Below, piece by piece: positions 44,558 through 56,416 of a stretch of 64,000 bases of DNA. Position 1 is the first letter of the stretch; every line of letters starts with the position of its first letter. A program made the translations under genes and the position numbers. Where the stretch lies: NCBI GenBank assembly GCA_032716605.1, contig CM064569.1, positions 15,291,847 to 15,355,846 on the forward strand, written 5' to 3'. The DNA is from Paralithodes platypus (taxonomy: Eukaryota > Arthropoda > Malacostraca > Decapoda > Lithodidae). The notes below the pieces were generated by a model. That model was given only the letters and a program-made list of their open reading frames with translations, had not been told where the DNA came from and ran no database searches.

Positions 44558-45530
44558 TTAAAATCAATGAAAATCAATTGTTCACCGCGCTAATTTGTGT
44601 GATATGTAGGGAGAGGGCCATTGACTAGTCACCTCTATTACTGGAAATAAATAGTTGCTCCTGATCACTAGATAATAGTAAACACACATGAAAAACAAAT
44701 AGTAGTTACTGATTACTAGATAATAGCAGACACACATGAGGACGGTCAAGGGAAAAGTAATGTTACTTAAATTGACACTATTTCAGAGGAAGGTTTTCGG
44801 CAAACTATTGATTTTGAAGGTACTATTTGTTGTTTTGTTAATTATAAAGACAGGAAATGTTGGGTATTGAAAGTACTGTAACTGTGGAAGACTCATTTAG
44901 GGTGATAGTGAGACAGATATGGATACGATATAGTCTGTTTCCTGCTGACGGTATAGTGACCTGTTCTCAATTTGATAAGTCAGCTAATACGAAGATTGTG
45001 TGACGAATTATGTTGTTAATTATATATACATTAGTCCCATGATTTGTCCAAAATGTGTCGGCGAATCAGGTGCTAAGGGGTTCGATTTACCGTCAGCTGA
45101 ATGTATACTGGCTATAGTTACTGTAGGTAGATTGGAGTATAGTGTGTATTGTGGTTATTCAGGGTGTCAAACGAAAGCAAAGTCCATTATTTTTAGTCTA
45201 TTGTTGCATGTGTAGGTTTAAATTATGGTTTATGGCTTCAATTGTGTCTTTGGAAGGGTTAAAATGGCCAACAAATTGCAATGTTATGTTAATTTTCTTG
45301 TATTCCTTCTCATATTCATTCAAGGTTTCAAACAATATTGCTCCGGTTTTATTTGTAAGAATTAATTATTGGTGTTTGTGTGGTAAGAGTGGACATGAGT
45401 AAGAAACAGTTAGTGAGAATGAGACGGGTGTGGTAAGTGTGGAGGAGGGACAGATAAATTAAATAGATGGACAGATACTTAGATAGATAGGTGGAGAGAT
45501 AGATGGATGGAGAGAGAAAGAGGTGCATTG
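44558..45530. other. No gene seen
   Basis: Contains a diverged tandem duplication (44648-44740, sharing ACTAGATAATAG and ACACACATGA) and AT-rich single-copy DNA. Small ORFs at 45000-45402 have no recognisable domain. Confidence 0.5.
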
Positions 45531-45534
45531 ATTT

Positions 45535-45695
45535 GCGTAGATACACTGACCACACAGACCTTGCGATAAATACTTAGATAGATAGGTGAAGAGATAGATA
45601 GATGGAGAGAACAAGAGAGAGATACATTGATTTACGTAGACACACTGACCACACAGACCTTGCGATCCAAGCGAGGTGGCCAGATATTAGCATCA
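45535..45695. repeat. Two copies of the dispersed CACTGACCACACAGACCT motif
   Basis: The motif is at 45539-45568 and again at 45640-45685, the second with GCGATCCAAGCGAGGTGG as at 7240-7295. GATA-rich simple sequence lies between. Confidence 0.7.
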
Positions 45696-45746
45696 GTAGA
45701 GATACCTGAACCCCAAATAAAGGAAAGAGGAAGACGAGGACAGCAC

Positions 45747-45747
<1 letters not shown>

Positions 45748-45782
<35 letters not shown>

Positions 45783-45951
45783 GAAGGTGTGCGCAGCTTT
45801 AATGAAAACGTAGACATGCCTTTGAAAAGTTGTGTGTTGTGATTGACGTAGCTGTTGTTGTTGTTGTTGTTGTTATTGCTGTTGTGTGGAGGGTGGTGAC
45901 AGGTGTGGGCACTGATGAGGCAGGTGTGGAATGGTTGTATTGACTATGATT

Positions 45952-46004
<53 letters not shown>

Positions 46005-46062
46005 TGGTTTTATTGACTGATTGTGGTGTGAGTGTGTGTGTTTGTGTGTGTGTGTATGAGAG

Positions 46063-46113
<51 letters not shown>

Positions 46114-46207
46114 AAGAGCATATTTGACTGATAAGCCATAACAGATTCATTAAATATATCTATCGACAGTATATTGTATATAATATATATATATATATAA
46201 TATATAC

Positions 46208-46277
<70 letters not shown>

Positions 46278-46290
46278 ATATATATATACT
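45748..46290. repeat. GA, TTG, GT, GA and TA microsatellites
   Basis: (GA)n 45749-45778; (TTG)n 45850-45875; (GT)n 45953-46001 and 46027-46055; (GA)n 46057-46110; interrupted (TA)n 46150-46290. Confidence 0.95.
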
Positions 46291-46303
46291 GTATATATAA
46301 GCA

Positions 46304-46467
46304 CATTTTCACCTATCCACCCATCCATCCATCTATATACAACATATCAATATATCCATCTATACTATTATACTCTAACACATACATTTTCACCTATCCA
46401 CCCATCCATCCATCTATATACAACATATCAATATATCCATCTATACTATTATACTCTAACACATACA
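46304..46467. repeat. Perfect 82-bp tandem duplication
   Basis: ATTTTCACCTATCCACCCAT begins at 46304 and again at 46386; the two 82-bp units are identical. Sequence is unique elsewhere in the window. Confidence 0.93.
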
Positions 46468-46859
46468 TTTTTTCTTTCTTTCTGACTCCTCTAAATGATT
46501 AAAGAACCCAAGCAATATACAGTTTAATACTAGGTAAAAACAAAACAAAAACAAAAACAATGAAAAAATGCGATTCAGTTCGGGATAGCATCTAAAACTT
46601 AAATCCAGGATTTCTGTCGGAGAGCGTACAGTACATACCTCAACACCAGTCCCATATTGTGTTATTGCTGTTTGAACCACCAACAATCAATACCACACCA
46701 CCGCTCACTGTTGCCGTACTGTGTGAGGAAGGGTTAACAGATCAACACCCAATACACCACAATATTATGTATCTTACTGAAGTTAGTCATCGATTTGGCT
46801 ACAGTTTATGGCAAGAATATTTTTATTCCAAAACCTGCATTCCTAGACAAACCTCTTTA
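46468..46859. other. No gene seen
   Basis: AT-rich single-copy DNA with A-rich patches (46540-46565). No coding or RNA signal. Confidence 0.5.
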
Positions 46860-46863
46860 TTAA

Positions 46864-47226
46864 GGGGGGTGACCCGCTGTTTTGTCTCTCCCTTGCTCTC
46901 TTTCTCTGGCAGTGGCCCCATTCACCCTACTGTTTTAAGACGTTTATCCCCATCCAGGTGTATATTTTTTCTGGCGAGCTATACCGAGCCAGCATTGTAT
47001 GGAGAAATCAGGCTTCGCTGGACACATTTTTCTACCGAAAAATGTACACATTTAGCCTGCTGTCAAAAACATTATTTAAAATTATGCTGGCTCGCTACCG
47101 CTTGCCAGGTGAGAAACCGAAACCTGGATGGAAATAAACGTCTTAAAAAAATAGGCTGAATGGGGCCGAATGGATACAACCCAGAGAGAGAGGGAGAGAG
47201 AGAGGAAAAAAACGAGGTGGGCCCCC
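46864..47226. mobile_element. Foldback MITE, family A
   Basis: TTAA at 46860-46863, TTAT at 47227-47230. Left GGGGGGTGACCCGCTG, right GAGGTGGGCCCCC. The arms hold AAGACGTTTATCCCCATCCA and TGGCGAGCTATACCGAGCCA in inverted form. Centre: CTACCGAAAAATGTACACAT. Confidence 0.88.
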
Positions 47227-47540
47227 TTATCGGTGGTAAGTAATTTAATTTGACCGTATGCATAACCAGTTGTAGCGTTACCGGTAGTTGGTGTAGTTGC
47301 AATGAGAAATACTGAGACATTATTACAGTTCTTTCATTGCAATTATAACAACGTGTGGATCATGTTCTTGTGTTCTTGTGTTATTATGTCGACTGGTTAC
47401 TAATACAGCAAAATTTTAGTATTTATCGACGACAAGGAAAAGTTTATCCAGGGATACGGGCCTAATATTCTTACCTATAAAGGCAATTATCTGAAATAGT
47501 TATGCCACGCTTAGATGCTGCCGATGTATAGTTGGTTTAA

Positions 47541-47781
47541 TGGGACCCACCTCGTGTTTTTCTCCTTCTCTCCCTCTCTCTCTGGGTTGTATCCATTCGG
47601 CCCCATTCAGCCTACTGTTTTAAGATGTTTATCCCCTTCCAGGTGTTAATGTTATCCTTGCGAGCGGTAGCGAGCCAGCCACCTGGATGGGGATAAACGT
47701 CTTAAAACAGTAGGCTGAATGGGGCCGAATGGATACGAGCCAGAGAAAGAGAGAAAAGGAGAATAAAGCAGGTGATACCCC
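47541..47781. mobile_element. Foldback MITE, family A, internally deleted
   Basis: TTAA at 47537-47540 and 47782-47785. Both arms are present, but the central 130 bp between GCGAGCGGTAGCGAGCCAGC and CACCTGGATGGGGATAAACG is gone, so it is 241 bp rather than about 370. Confidence 0.88.
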
Positions 47782-47935
47782 TTAAAATGTTAACCCTTTT
47801 TATATCTCCACCAATGAAGTTCACTGTAATTTATCATTGTTTAATGTTCTGTCTATAAAATCGTTCTAATGCATTAGGCCTAAATAGCCACAAATTTCGG
47901 TGCTATAATCCGCTACACAGAGGATGGTATATTAA

Positions 47936-48163
47936 CCCTCTCTCTATCCTGTGGACTAGGGGGCTGCCGATTAGCATTCAGAAATAGAGTTCTCTCAATC
48001 TCATAATTACCTCTCCAAAAATTAGTTTTCTGTCCACAGCTAACTCAAAGACAACTGCAGAGATTGAAGTAACTAAATTAAAGGTTTCTAAACACCCCTG
48101 ATGGTCACAAAGGCTTTTAAGTATCCCAGAATGGGCGCAAATCACGTCCTGTGCGTGAAAGGG
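47936..48163. mobile_element. Possible MITE, family C (diverged)
   Basis: TTAA at 47932-47935 and 48164-48167 with CCCTCTCTC and GTGAAAGGG inside. The arms show weak inverted similarity to other family C copies. Confidence 0.5.
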
Positions 48164-48417
48164 TTAATATAGGATTAACTTGAGACATTGAGCATTGGAT
48201 GAAAAGAAACGCCATTTCGGGAATGTGATTAAAGGGAATGTTTCAAATTATTTCATCGCCATGTCAAAATGGTTTGTTCTAATTTGTACTTTTTACCGAA
48301 GGCGTTTGTAAGGTACTGTACCGATATATGCCATGGTTCTATGGATCTCTAATCACAAATGTGAGAAATGGGGGTATTACACTTTGAAACTTAATTTGAA
48401 ACATATTTTTACATATA

Positions 48418-48790
48418 ATGAATCAATATCTTCCTACATTATCCATACGAAGAAACGTTGCATCCCTTGCATTATTCTACAGATATTTTCACAGCAATTG
48501 TTCCGAGGAACTTGCTTCAATTGTGCCGCCTCTCCACATCTTTCCCCGTAGAACTAGGGCAGCTGAGAGCGCCCATGAATTTACACTTTCTCCTCCACAA
48601 TGCAGAACTTCTGCTTATCAAAATTCATTTATCCCTAGAACTACTACTCTTTGGAATTCACTTCCCTCGAATTGCTTTCCACAAACTTACAATCTACAAA
48701 TGTTTAAATCCAGTTGTTACAAACATTTTATGAATGGAGGATGCCTTTAGGCACATGGACCTTTTTGTTTTATCTGTGTTTTTCCTTCCT
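48418..48790 (+). pseudogene. 3' fragment of a third LINE type (RT C-terminus)
   Basis: The frame 48418-48750 reads RRNVASLALFYRYFHSNCSE, LASIVPPLHIFPRRTRAA, SAHEFTLSPPQCRTSAYQNS and FIPRTTTLWNSLPSNCFPQT, then YNLQMFKSSCYKHF, the typical C-terminal 'R..F.PRTT.LWNSLP' end of LINE polymerases. The catalytic RT blocks are absent (5'-truncated). A short 3' UTR follows and the border is not sharply defined. It does not match LINE a, LINE b or the RTE-like copy. Confidence 0.8.
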
Positions 48791-48799
48791 CCGTTCATT

Positions 48800-49850
48800 G
48801 TCTCTTTAAAAACAAAATAAAACAATATGTATATAATTTATTCATTGTAAGTAGGCAATAAATCGTGAAGTCTAACTTAACTAGTGTTTGAACGATCACG
48901 TTGACTCTACCATTAGGGAAGCATCAACCAGGAATTTTGTTGTGGAAATTATGTTTTTATATATTTGTTATTTTATTCATTTGTGTTTAATTAAGAAGAT
49001 ATAAAGAGGTTAGGGGTCATAATTAAGACCTATTTATACCAAATAGACCCTGATTGTCTTCAAATTCCGTGGACAGTGGTTTGAGACTATTGATCTTAAG
49101 CGAAATACCGAACCATTCTACAAAGGCTCAAAATTCTCACCGGTTAGCTTACACGCTCCCAAATATCCCAAGTATTAAGGGGATTCCCACGGCAACATTA
49201 CATACAGTGTCGTACAACAATATATTGATGATATAACGCGTGTGTTGTTTGATGTGCATGGTCTTTTTAAAAGCACAGAAGCTGCCCTTAAAAGCACAAC
49301 TCTTATAAATATCTTGGGTTAGTTTCTACACAAATATTAATATTGCATACCGGTACCGTTATGTATGAATGAAATATATTCGGTGTTAAATCGTTAGATT
49401 GGTAATTGGTTGGATACATAAACTAGTGTATCCTAGGTGGAACTCTAGGTTCTGTAGAAAACACTTGGTTCGAAATGCAGGAACTAATTTCTGGTAACTC
49501 ATTATCATTAATCACGATGACATAAGTTCCGTTCACCCATAACTATTCCATCACTGAGAGATGACCAAAGACTGTGTTTATTGGGGTTTAATTGGTCTAT
49601 AGTATTTTGGAAATTCAGCCCAGTACGTATTTCTTTGAGAAGTATAATGGCAATTTTAGTGATTAAATATGAAACTGGAGTAAAAAATATCACCTAATAT
49701 TCATCTCTACTGTGTTCTGTTTTAGAATTGTGACACTGGTAAAATCATGATAACCAATTGTATGGGTCACTAACATCGATGAGAACGTTGTGTATCTGGC
49801 GTTGGTTATATAAAAGAATATCCATGTAACTGGCGTGGGTGGGTGGGGGG
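48800..49850. other. No gene seen
   Basis: AT-rich single-copy DNA without recognisable coding, RNA or TIR signals. TACCGGTA at 49348. A T run at 49876-49901 follows. Confidence 0.5.
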
Positions 49851-49874
49851 AGTCAATATAGGTGTGTGTGTGTG

Positions 49875-49904
<30 letters not shown>

Positions 49905-49905
<1 letters not shown>

Positions 49906-50195
49906 TATATATTCCAACTTACTTCCTCTCGGGCATAGGCTGAGAGCCTTAACATTCACCGCTGTACAATGAACAGTGAAGCCCGTGAGGTCTTGTTCCA
50001 GTCTAGGGAGTGAGACATGTGAAGCACGTAGAGTACAACGAGCAGCTGCCATCTTGCCTTCACATGAGGCACGTGCTCACTCATGGCCCGAAACGACCCC
50101 ATCTCTGAAGCCACCTCATTCCCGTGCTTCACTGTCTCACCCCCTACACTCGGACTCTCACACTTACACACACACACAACGCCACCTGTTGAACA
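49905..50195. repeat. Dispersed repeat R1 (copy 1)
   Basis: CCTCTCGGGCA, CTGAGAGCC, TGTTCCAGTCTAGGGAGTGA, GACATGTGAAGCAC and TGCCATCTTGCCTTC are shared in order with 59680-59995. Inside, GAGTGAGACATGTGAAGCAC and GTGCTTCACTGTCTCACCCC form an inverted pair. It may be the 3' end of an unidentified LINE or SINE. Confidence 0.75.
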
Positions 50196-50227
50196 GATAA
50201 TAGTGTGTGTGTGTGTGTGTGTGTGTG

Positions 50228-50692
50228 TGGACAGTACAGGTGTTGATGGTAGACAATACAGGTATTGATGGTAGACAATACAGGTGTTGATGGTAGACAA
50301 TACAGGTGTTGAAGGTAAACAGTACAGGTGTTGATGGTAGACAATACAGGTGTTGAAGGTAGACAGTACAGGTGTGAAAGGTAGACAGTACAGGTGTTGA
50401 AGGTATACAGTACAGGTGTTAAAGGTAGACAATACAGGTGTTGAAGGTAGACAGTACAGGTGTTAAAGGTAGACAGTACAGGTGTTGAAGGTAGACAATA
50501 CAGGTGTTGAAGGTAGACAGTACAGGTGTTGAAGGTAGACAATACAGGTGTTGAAGGTAGACAGTACAAGTGTTGAAGGTAAACAGTACAGGTGTTGAAG
50601 GTAGACAGTACAGGTGTTGAAGGTAAACAGTACAGGTGTTGATGGTAAACAGTACAGGTGTTGAAGTTAAACAGTACAGGTGTTGAAGGTAA
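50228..50692. repeat. 22-bp minisatellite (about 21 units)
   Basis: The unit is GTAGACAATACAGGTGTTGA plus AG, with GTAAACAGT and AGACAGT variants. Minus-strand ORFs are artefacts. Confidence 0.95.
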
Positions 50693-50786
50693 ACAGTCTG
50701 CTGCACCAAAACACAACCCACATCGAGGGGCGACGCGCTCTTCGGTGCCACTAGGAGAGTGGCGAACACAGCCTTAGGTGCCCTTA
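50693..50786 (+). mobile_element. LINE b 3' tail inside the 22-bp minisatellite
   Basis: CTGCTGCACCAAAACACAAC, CATCGAGGGGCGACGCGCTC, GGAGAGTGGCGAACACAG, then CTTAGGTGCCCTTAGGTAGG. Minisatellite units lie directly on both sides. Confidence 0.9.
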
Positions 50787-51340
50787 GGTAGGTAGTACAG
50801 GTGTTGAAGGTAGACAATACAGGTGTTGAAGGTAAACAATATACCCGGTACATGATGGGTACGGTTTATATGAAGTTTGGGGAATGTAACAGGTAGACAA
50901 TAAAGGTGTAGGTGTAAATAATAAAGGTGTAGGTGTAAACAATAAGAGTGTAGGTGTAAACAATAAAGAGGTAGGGGTAAACAATACAGGTGTAGGTGTA
51001 AACAATAAAGGTGCAGGTGTAAACAATAAAAGTTTAGGTGTAAACAATAAAAGTGTAGGTGTAAGCAATAAACGTTTAGGCGTAAACAATAAAGGTGTAG
51101 GTGTAAGCAATAAAGGTGTAGGTGTAAACAATAAAGATGTATGTGTAAACAATAAAGATGTATGGGTAAACAATAAAGGTATAGGTGTAAACAACAAAGG
51201 TGCAGGTGTAAACAATAACAGTTTAGGTTTATACAATAAAGGTGTGGGTGTAAACAATAAAAGTTTAGGTGTAAACAATAAAGCTATAGGTGTAAATAAA
51301 AGTTTTAGGGTAGATAAGAAATATATGTGTTTAAGGTAGG
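50787..51340. repeat. 22-bp units continuing, then 21-bp minisatellite
   Basis: Three 22-bp units to 50842, a short break, then from about 50895 21-bp units GTGTAAACAATAAAGGTGTA plus G. The two unit types share GTAAACAATA..GGTGT and look related. Confidence 0.93.
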
Positions 51341-51370
51341 CTAGTTAATAAAGGTGTATCTGTTTGTGTG

Positions 51371-51442
<72 letters not shown>
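51371..51442. repeat. (GT)n microsatellite
   Basis: About 35 GT dinucleotides. Confidence 0.97.
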
Positions 51443-51494
51443 TGTTGGCAGGGCGGGCCGGAAGTGTGGGCCAGTCTGGGCTATTACTGGTCTC

Positions 51495-53460
51495 TCCTCC
51501 CCCCCTCCACCCACTCACTCTCACTCTCTCTCTCTCAGCCCCTTCCCCCCTCCCTCTCTATATACCCATCCCCCCTCCCCTTAACCCCCCCATCCCTCTC
51601 TATATACCCGTGACCCCCCTTCACCCCTCCCTCTCTATATACCCATGACCCCCCCCTTGACCCCCTCCCCCCTCCCTCTCTATATACCCATGACTCCCCC
51701 CCCCCTTGATCCCCTCCCCCTCCCTCTCTATATACCCATGACCTCCCCCCTTGATCCCCTCCCCCCTCCCTCTCTATATACCCATGACCCCCCTTGATCC
51801 CCTCCCCCTCCCTCTCTATATGCCCATGCCCCCACCTTAACCCCCTCCCCCCACCCTCTCGATATAACCATGACTCCCTCCCCCCTCCCTCTCTATATAC
51901 CCATGACCACCCCCCCTTGATCCCCTCCCCCATCCCTCTCTATATACACGTGCCCCCACCTTAATCCCCTCCCCCCTACCTCTCTATATACCCATGACTC
52001 CCCTCCCTTGACCCCCTCCCTCTCTATATACCCATACCCCCACCTTAACCCCCTCACCCCACCTTAACCCCCTCACCTCCTCCCTCTCTATATACCCATG
52101 ACCCCCACCTTAACCCACTCCCCCTCCTTCTCTATATACCCATGCCCCCACCTTAACCCCCTCCCCCCTCCCTCTCTATATACCCATGACCCCCACCTTA
52201 ACCCCCTCCCCCTCCCTCTCTATATACCCATGACCCCCACCTTAACCCCCTCCCCCTCCTTCTCTATATACCCATGCCCCCACCTTAACCCTCTCCCCCT
52301 CCCTCTCTATATACCCATGACCTCCACCTTAACCCCCTCCCCCTCCCTCTCTATATACCCATGACCCCCACCTTAACCCCCTCCCCCTCCCTCTCTATAT
52401 ACCCATGACCCCCACCTTAACCCCCTCCGCCCTCCCTCTCTATATACCCATGACCCCCACCTTAACCCTCTCCCCCCTCCCTCTCTATATACCCATGACC
52501 CCCACCTTAACCCCCTCCCTCTATATATCCATGACCCCCACCTTAACCCTCCCCCCTCCCTCTCTATAATTATACCCATGACCCCCACCTCAACCCCCTC
52601 CGCCCTCCCTCTCTATATACCCATGACCCCCACCTTAACCCTCTCCCCCTCCCTCTCTATATACCCATGACCCCCACCTTAAACCTCTCCCCCCTCCCTC
52701 TCTATATACACATGACCCTCACCTTAACCCTCTCCCCCCCTCCCTCTATATACCCATGTCCCCCACCTTAACCCTCTCCCCCCTCCCTCTCTATATACAC
52801 ATGACCCACACCTTAACCCTCTCCCTCTCTATATACCCATTACCCCACCTTAACCCTTTCCCCCAACCCTCTCTATATACCCATGACCCCCACCTTAACC
52901 CTCTCCCCCTCCCTCTCTATATACACATAACCCCCACCTTAACCCCCTCCCTCTCTATATACCCATGACCCCCACCTCAACCCCCTCCGCCCTCCCTCTC
53001 TATATACCCATGACCCCCACCTTAACCCTCTCCCCCCTCCCTCTCTATATACCCATGACCCCCACCTTAACCCCTCCCCCCTCCCCCCTCCCTCTCTATA
53101 TACCCATGACCCCCACCTTAACCCTCTCCCCCCTCCCTCTCTATATACACATGACCCTCACCTTAACCCCCTCCCTCTCTATATACCCATTACCCCCACC
53201 TTAACCCTCTCCCCCAACCCTCTCTATATACCCATGACCCCCACCTTAACCCTCTCCCCCTCCCTCTCTATATACACATAACCCCCACCTTAACCCCCTC
53301 CCTCTCTATATACCCATGACCCCCACCTTAACCCTCTCTATATACACATAACCCCCACCTTAACCCCCTCCCTCTCTATATACCCATGACCCCCACCTTA
53401 ACCCTCTCCCCCATCCCTCTATATACCCATGACCCCACCTCCCCCCACTCTCATCCTCTC
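51495..53460. repeat. C-rich minisatellite, about 43-bp units (about 45)
   Basis: The unit is built on CCCACCTTAACCCTCTCCCC then CTCCCTCTCTATATACCCAT and GAC, with length changes in the C runs. The minus strand has several GGG runs per unit. Many ORFs on both strands reflect the repeat. Confidence 0.96.
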
Positions 53461-53559
53461 TCTGTATATACCCCCCCTCCCTCAGCTCCCCCCTATCATT
53501 CCTTCCGTTCCTCCTTGTAAATTTACACCCTCTTGTTGTCTGCCTCAGATTTCTTCCAC

Positions 53560-53625
53560 TATTGAATCCCCCCCCCCCCCAATCCATTTACAACCCCCCC
53601 CCCTTTTCCACACACACACACACAC
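53560..53625. repeat. C runs and (CA)n
   Basis: Two C runs (53567-53580 and 53594-53602) and a short (CA)n. Confidence 0.9.
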
Positions 53626-53863
53626 ACCTGTTCTCATCAGAATTGTAAACAATAATGACATCATAATACTGTATATGAATACACATTTTCTTCCTGATAA
53701 TACCTCTCCATTCTTAGTGATCCTAGTCAAGTTTTTACAAATTACAAGAGGCATTGGTGGAAGTCTTTTCAAGCTGTTAATACACCATTATATTAGGCAG
53801 TAGGATCTTAGTCTCCTTCCTATAGTAACCTAGTTCATGTAAGTTAAGTAAATATATGCAACT

Positions 53864-54002
53864 TACAAAAAAAAAAAAAAAATCTATCTTCATATTGTGA
53901 AAAATGTAATCCTTCGGTAAATTATGGGGAGTGAGTGCGTAAAAATTAAAATTAAAAATAACAATATAAAAATGAATAAAACTAATATATATAATATATA
54001 CA

Positions 54003-54062
<60 letters not shown>

Positions 54063-54080
54063 GGTATATATACTGTATAT
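53864..54080. repeat. A run and (TA)n microsatellite
   Basis: A run at 53866-53881, (TA)n at 54011-54060 ending in TACCGGTA (54059) and TATACTGTATA. Confidence 0.93.
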
Positions 54081-54339
54081 ACAGTGTATATGATGGATAC
54101 ATGCTGTTCATAATACGTGTTGCTAGCCCCACACAAAACTCAAGTAACTTGGATAGCAACATATGCTCTTGAATTCAGTAAAGTTATACATCTTAAGTAT
54201 TGTATATTAAATTTCTACCCAAAACTTTGTCCGTCAGATAATGTACTCAGATAGCTCCATTATGTAGATAAACTGATGCAGCTGCGGAGGTATTTATAGC
54301 AACCTAGAAGCGCGTGACCTGCTATAACAATGGCTTTAA

Positions 54340-54706
54340 GGGAGCTCACCTCGGTTTTTCCTCTGTCTCCCTCTCTCTCTCTGAGTTGTAACCATTCGGA
54401 CCCATTCAGCCTACTGTTTTAAGACGTTTATCCCCATCCAGGTGTCGATTTTTTCCTGGCGAGCGGTAGCGAGCCAGCATATTATTTAAAATATTTCTGA
54501 CAGCAGGCTAAATTTGTACATGTTTCGATAGACAAAATTCTCCGGCGAAGCCGGATTTCTTCATATAATGCTGGCTCGCCAGGAAGATACTGACACCTGG
54601 ATGGGGGATAAAAGTCTTAAAACAGTAGGCTGAATGGAGCCGAATGTATACAAGCCAGAGAAAGAGAGAAATTTGAAAGGAGATAAAAAAAAGCCGGTGA
54701 CCCCCC
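54340..54706. mobile_element. Foldback MITE, family A
   Basis: TTAA at 54336-54339 and 54707-54710. Arms with GGGAGCTCACCTCGG and CCGGTGACCCCCC, core GGCGAGCGGTAGCGAGCC. In the right arm the inverted core is shortened by a deletion (ATGCTGGCTCGCCAGG). Confidence 0.9.
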
Positions 54707-54851
54707 TTAATCACAAAGAGCACTCTGCCATAATACTTGCACTCGGCGAAGATCATTATAAACGGGAATTGGCAGCGAGTCTCTTGGCTTACACATGACA
54801 GGTTAACTTGACCTGTACAACTTATAGCATTCATTTGTGTCTTCAGTTTAA

Positions 54852-55192
54852 GGGGGGTCACCTGCTTTTTTATCTTTCTTGGTTGTATCCATTTGGCCCC
54901 ATTCAGCCTACTGTTTTAAGACATTGATCCCCATCCAGGTGTCAATATTTTACTGGAGAGCGATAGCGAGCCACCATTTTATGGAGAAATCCGGCTTTAA
55001 CGGAGAAATTTTCTATCGAAAAATGTACAAATTTATCCAGCTTTCTAACTCTTTATCCTAAATATGGTGGCTCGCTCTCGCTTGCCAGGTATAAATCGAC
55101 ACCTGGATGGGGATAAATATCTTAAGAAAGTAGGCTGAATGGGGCCGAATGGATACAACCCAGAGAGAGAGAAAAAAGCAGGTTACCCCCCT
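54852..55192. mobile_element. Foldback MITE, family A
   Basis: TTAA at 54848-54851 and 55193-55196. Left GGGGGGTCACCTGCTTTTT, right AGCAGGTTACCCCCC. Core GGAGAGCGATAGCGAGCCAC with inverted GTGGCTCGCTCTCGCTTGCC. Lies 137 bp from the previous copy. Confidence 0.9.
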
Positions 55193-55261
55193 TTAAGAAT
55201 GGTAGTATCCCCCAATCCCCCATTCTGATGTACAACACTCAGCAACCTGTTCTACAATTAT

Positions 55262-55450
55262 CTATCTATCTATCTATCTATATGCTCGGGCACAATCACC
55301 ACTTTTCCTTTTGTTTTCTTGTCTTTTCCCTCTTTTCCTTTTTTTTTTTTTGGGGGGGGGGGGGACTCAAGACAGAGCCAGAATAGGGACAACACAACAG
55401 AAAACAATGAACACACAAAAACAAAATACAAATTCACACACAATTATACA
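55262..55450 (-). mobile_element. 3' tail of the RTE-like LINE
   Basis: (TATC)n, then TATATGCTCGGGCACAATC and GACTCAAGACAGAGCCAGAA match 40083-40210. A T run and a G run were gained in between. No coding part. Confidence 0.75.
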
Positions 55451-55957
55451 TGTGTATTTCCTAGTGTGTGCTTGCCTAGATATATTTCAAAGTAAAGTTG
55501 TCTAATTTTATATAATTTGTTCGACTTTTCTTACATTAACTCGCTATCCACCATTACTTTGTTTATCTCTACTTTGTGTACGGTCGCGCTAATAAGTCAT
55601 GTCCCGGCTGTCATTACATTTGGCTCGCTCTGTGCTGTATTTATGTCTGTCAGATGTTGAATAGGGTGGGTAAGTGTAGGGATATGTTTGTATATTTTAC
55701 TCAATATGAAGAAATAAAGCTTAGATATTGCCGATACTAATTATTGATCAAAATCTACTTGGTGCCGAGACATCAGTTATTAGCGCGACTGTACTCATGT
55801 TGGCTTTCAATCGTATGTTGAAAGTGACTAATTATTGCTTAGTTATAGATTGTACAATAGTGTCATATTTACAACCTTTACGAGACCAAGTAGCTTTATA
55901 TTGTACAGTAATACCTGTAGTGTACTGTATAGTTGATTTTGTTTTCTTTTTTTCTAT
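55451..55957. other. No gene seen
   Basis: Single-copy AT-rich DNA. The 77-codon frame at 55728-55961 shows no domain. Confidence 0.5.
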
Positions 55958-56155
55958 GTAATTGAGGGAAGCAAAAGGCATAACTGCCTATTGCGAGTGC
56001 CTCCCCCATAGTTGAAAGAGTGACAGGGCCAAAATCAAGGGACGTTCGAGCCAAAATGCCTGGACACACGGAGTTTGAAGCAATTTAAGTCATAGGAAGA
56101 GGGAAAAACTGATTCTGGGAGAGAGTTCCACAGCTCAGCTGTTGAGTAGAAGAGT
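55958..56155 (-). mobile_element. 3' fragment of the Jockey-like LINE, minus strand
   Basis: Closely matches 9720-9900: AATTGAGGGAAGCAAAAGGC, GCCAAAATGCCTGGACACAC, GGAGTTTGAAGCAATTTAAG. In reverse it encodes the C-terminal 'LWNSLP'-type end. It is cut by the GT/GC tract at 56190. Confidence 0.82.
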
Positions 56156-56189
56156 TATACCATAATAATATATAAAACAAAAAACAGTG

Positions 56190-56241
56190 GTATATGTGTG
56201 TGCGCGCGTGTGTGTGTGTGCGCGCGCGCGTGTGTGTGCGT

Positions 56242-56292
<51 letters not shown>

Positions 56293-56309
56293 CGCGTGCG
56301 TGTGTGTGC

Positions 56310-56355
<46 letters not shown>
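56190..56355. repeat. Alternating GT/GC tract
   Basis: About 165 bp of almost uninterrupted purine-pyrimidine alternation, with (GT)n broken by GCGCGCGCGC blocks, the composition most prone to form Z-DNA. Confidence 0.95.
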
Positions 56356-56356
<1 letters not shown>

Positions 56357-56416
56357 GGTTGAGCCATCCTCCCTGTCTCTCTCGGTACACACAGACTCCC
56401 CGGGTGTCAAGGTTAA

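Noticed and set aside
45000..45402. Small ORFs of 71-86 codons with CPKC-like sequence
   Set aside because: No complete zinc-finger spacing, no neighbouring exons, and length within chance expectation.
51535..53204. Gly/Arg/Glu-rich and Pro/Thr/Leu-rich ORFs on the two strands
   Set aside because: Translations of the C-rich minisatellite and its complement.
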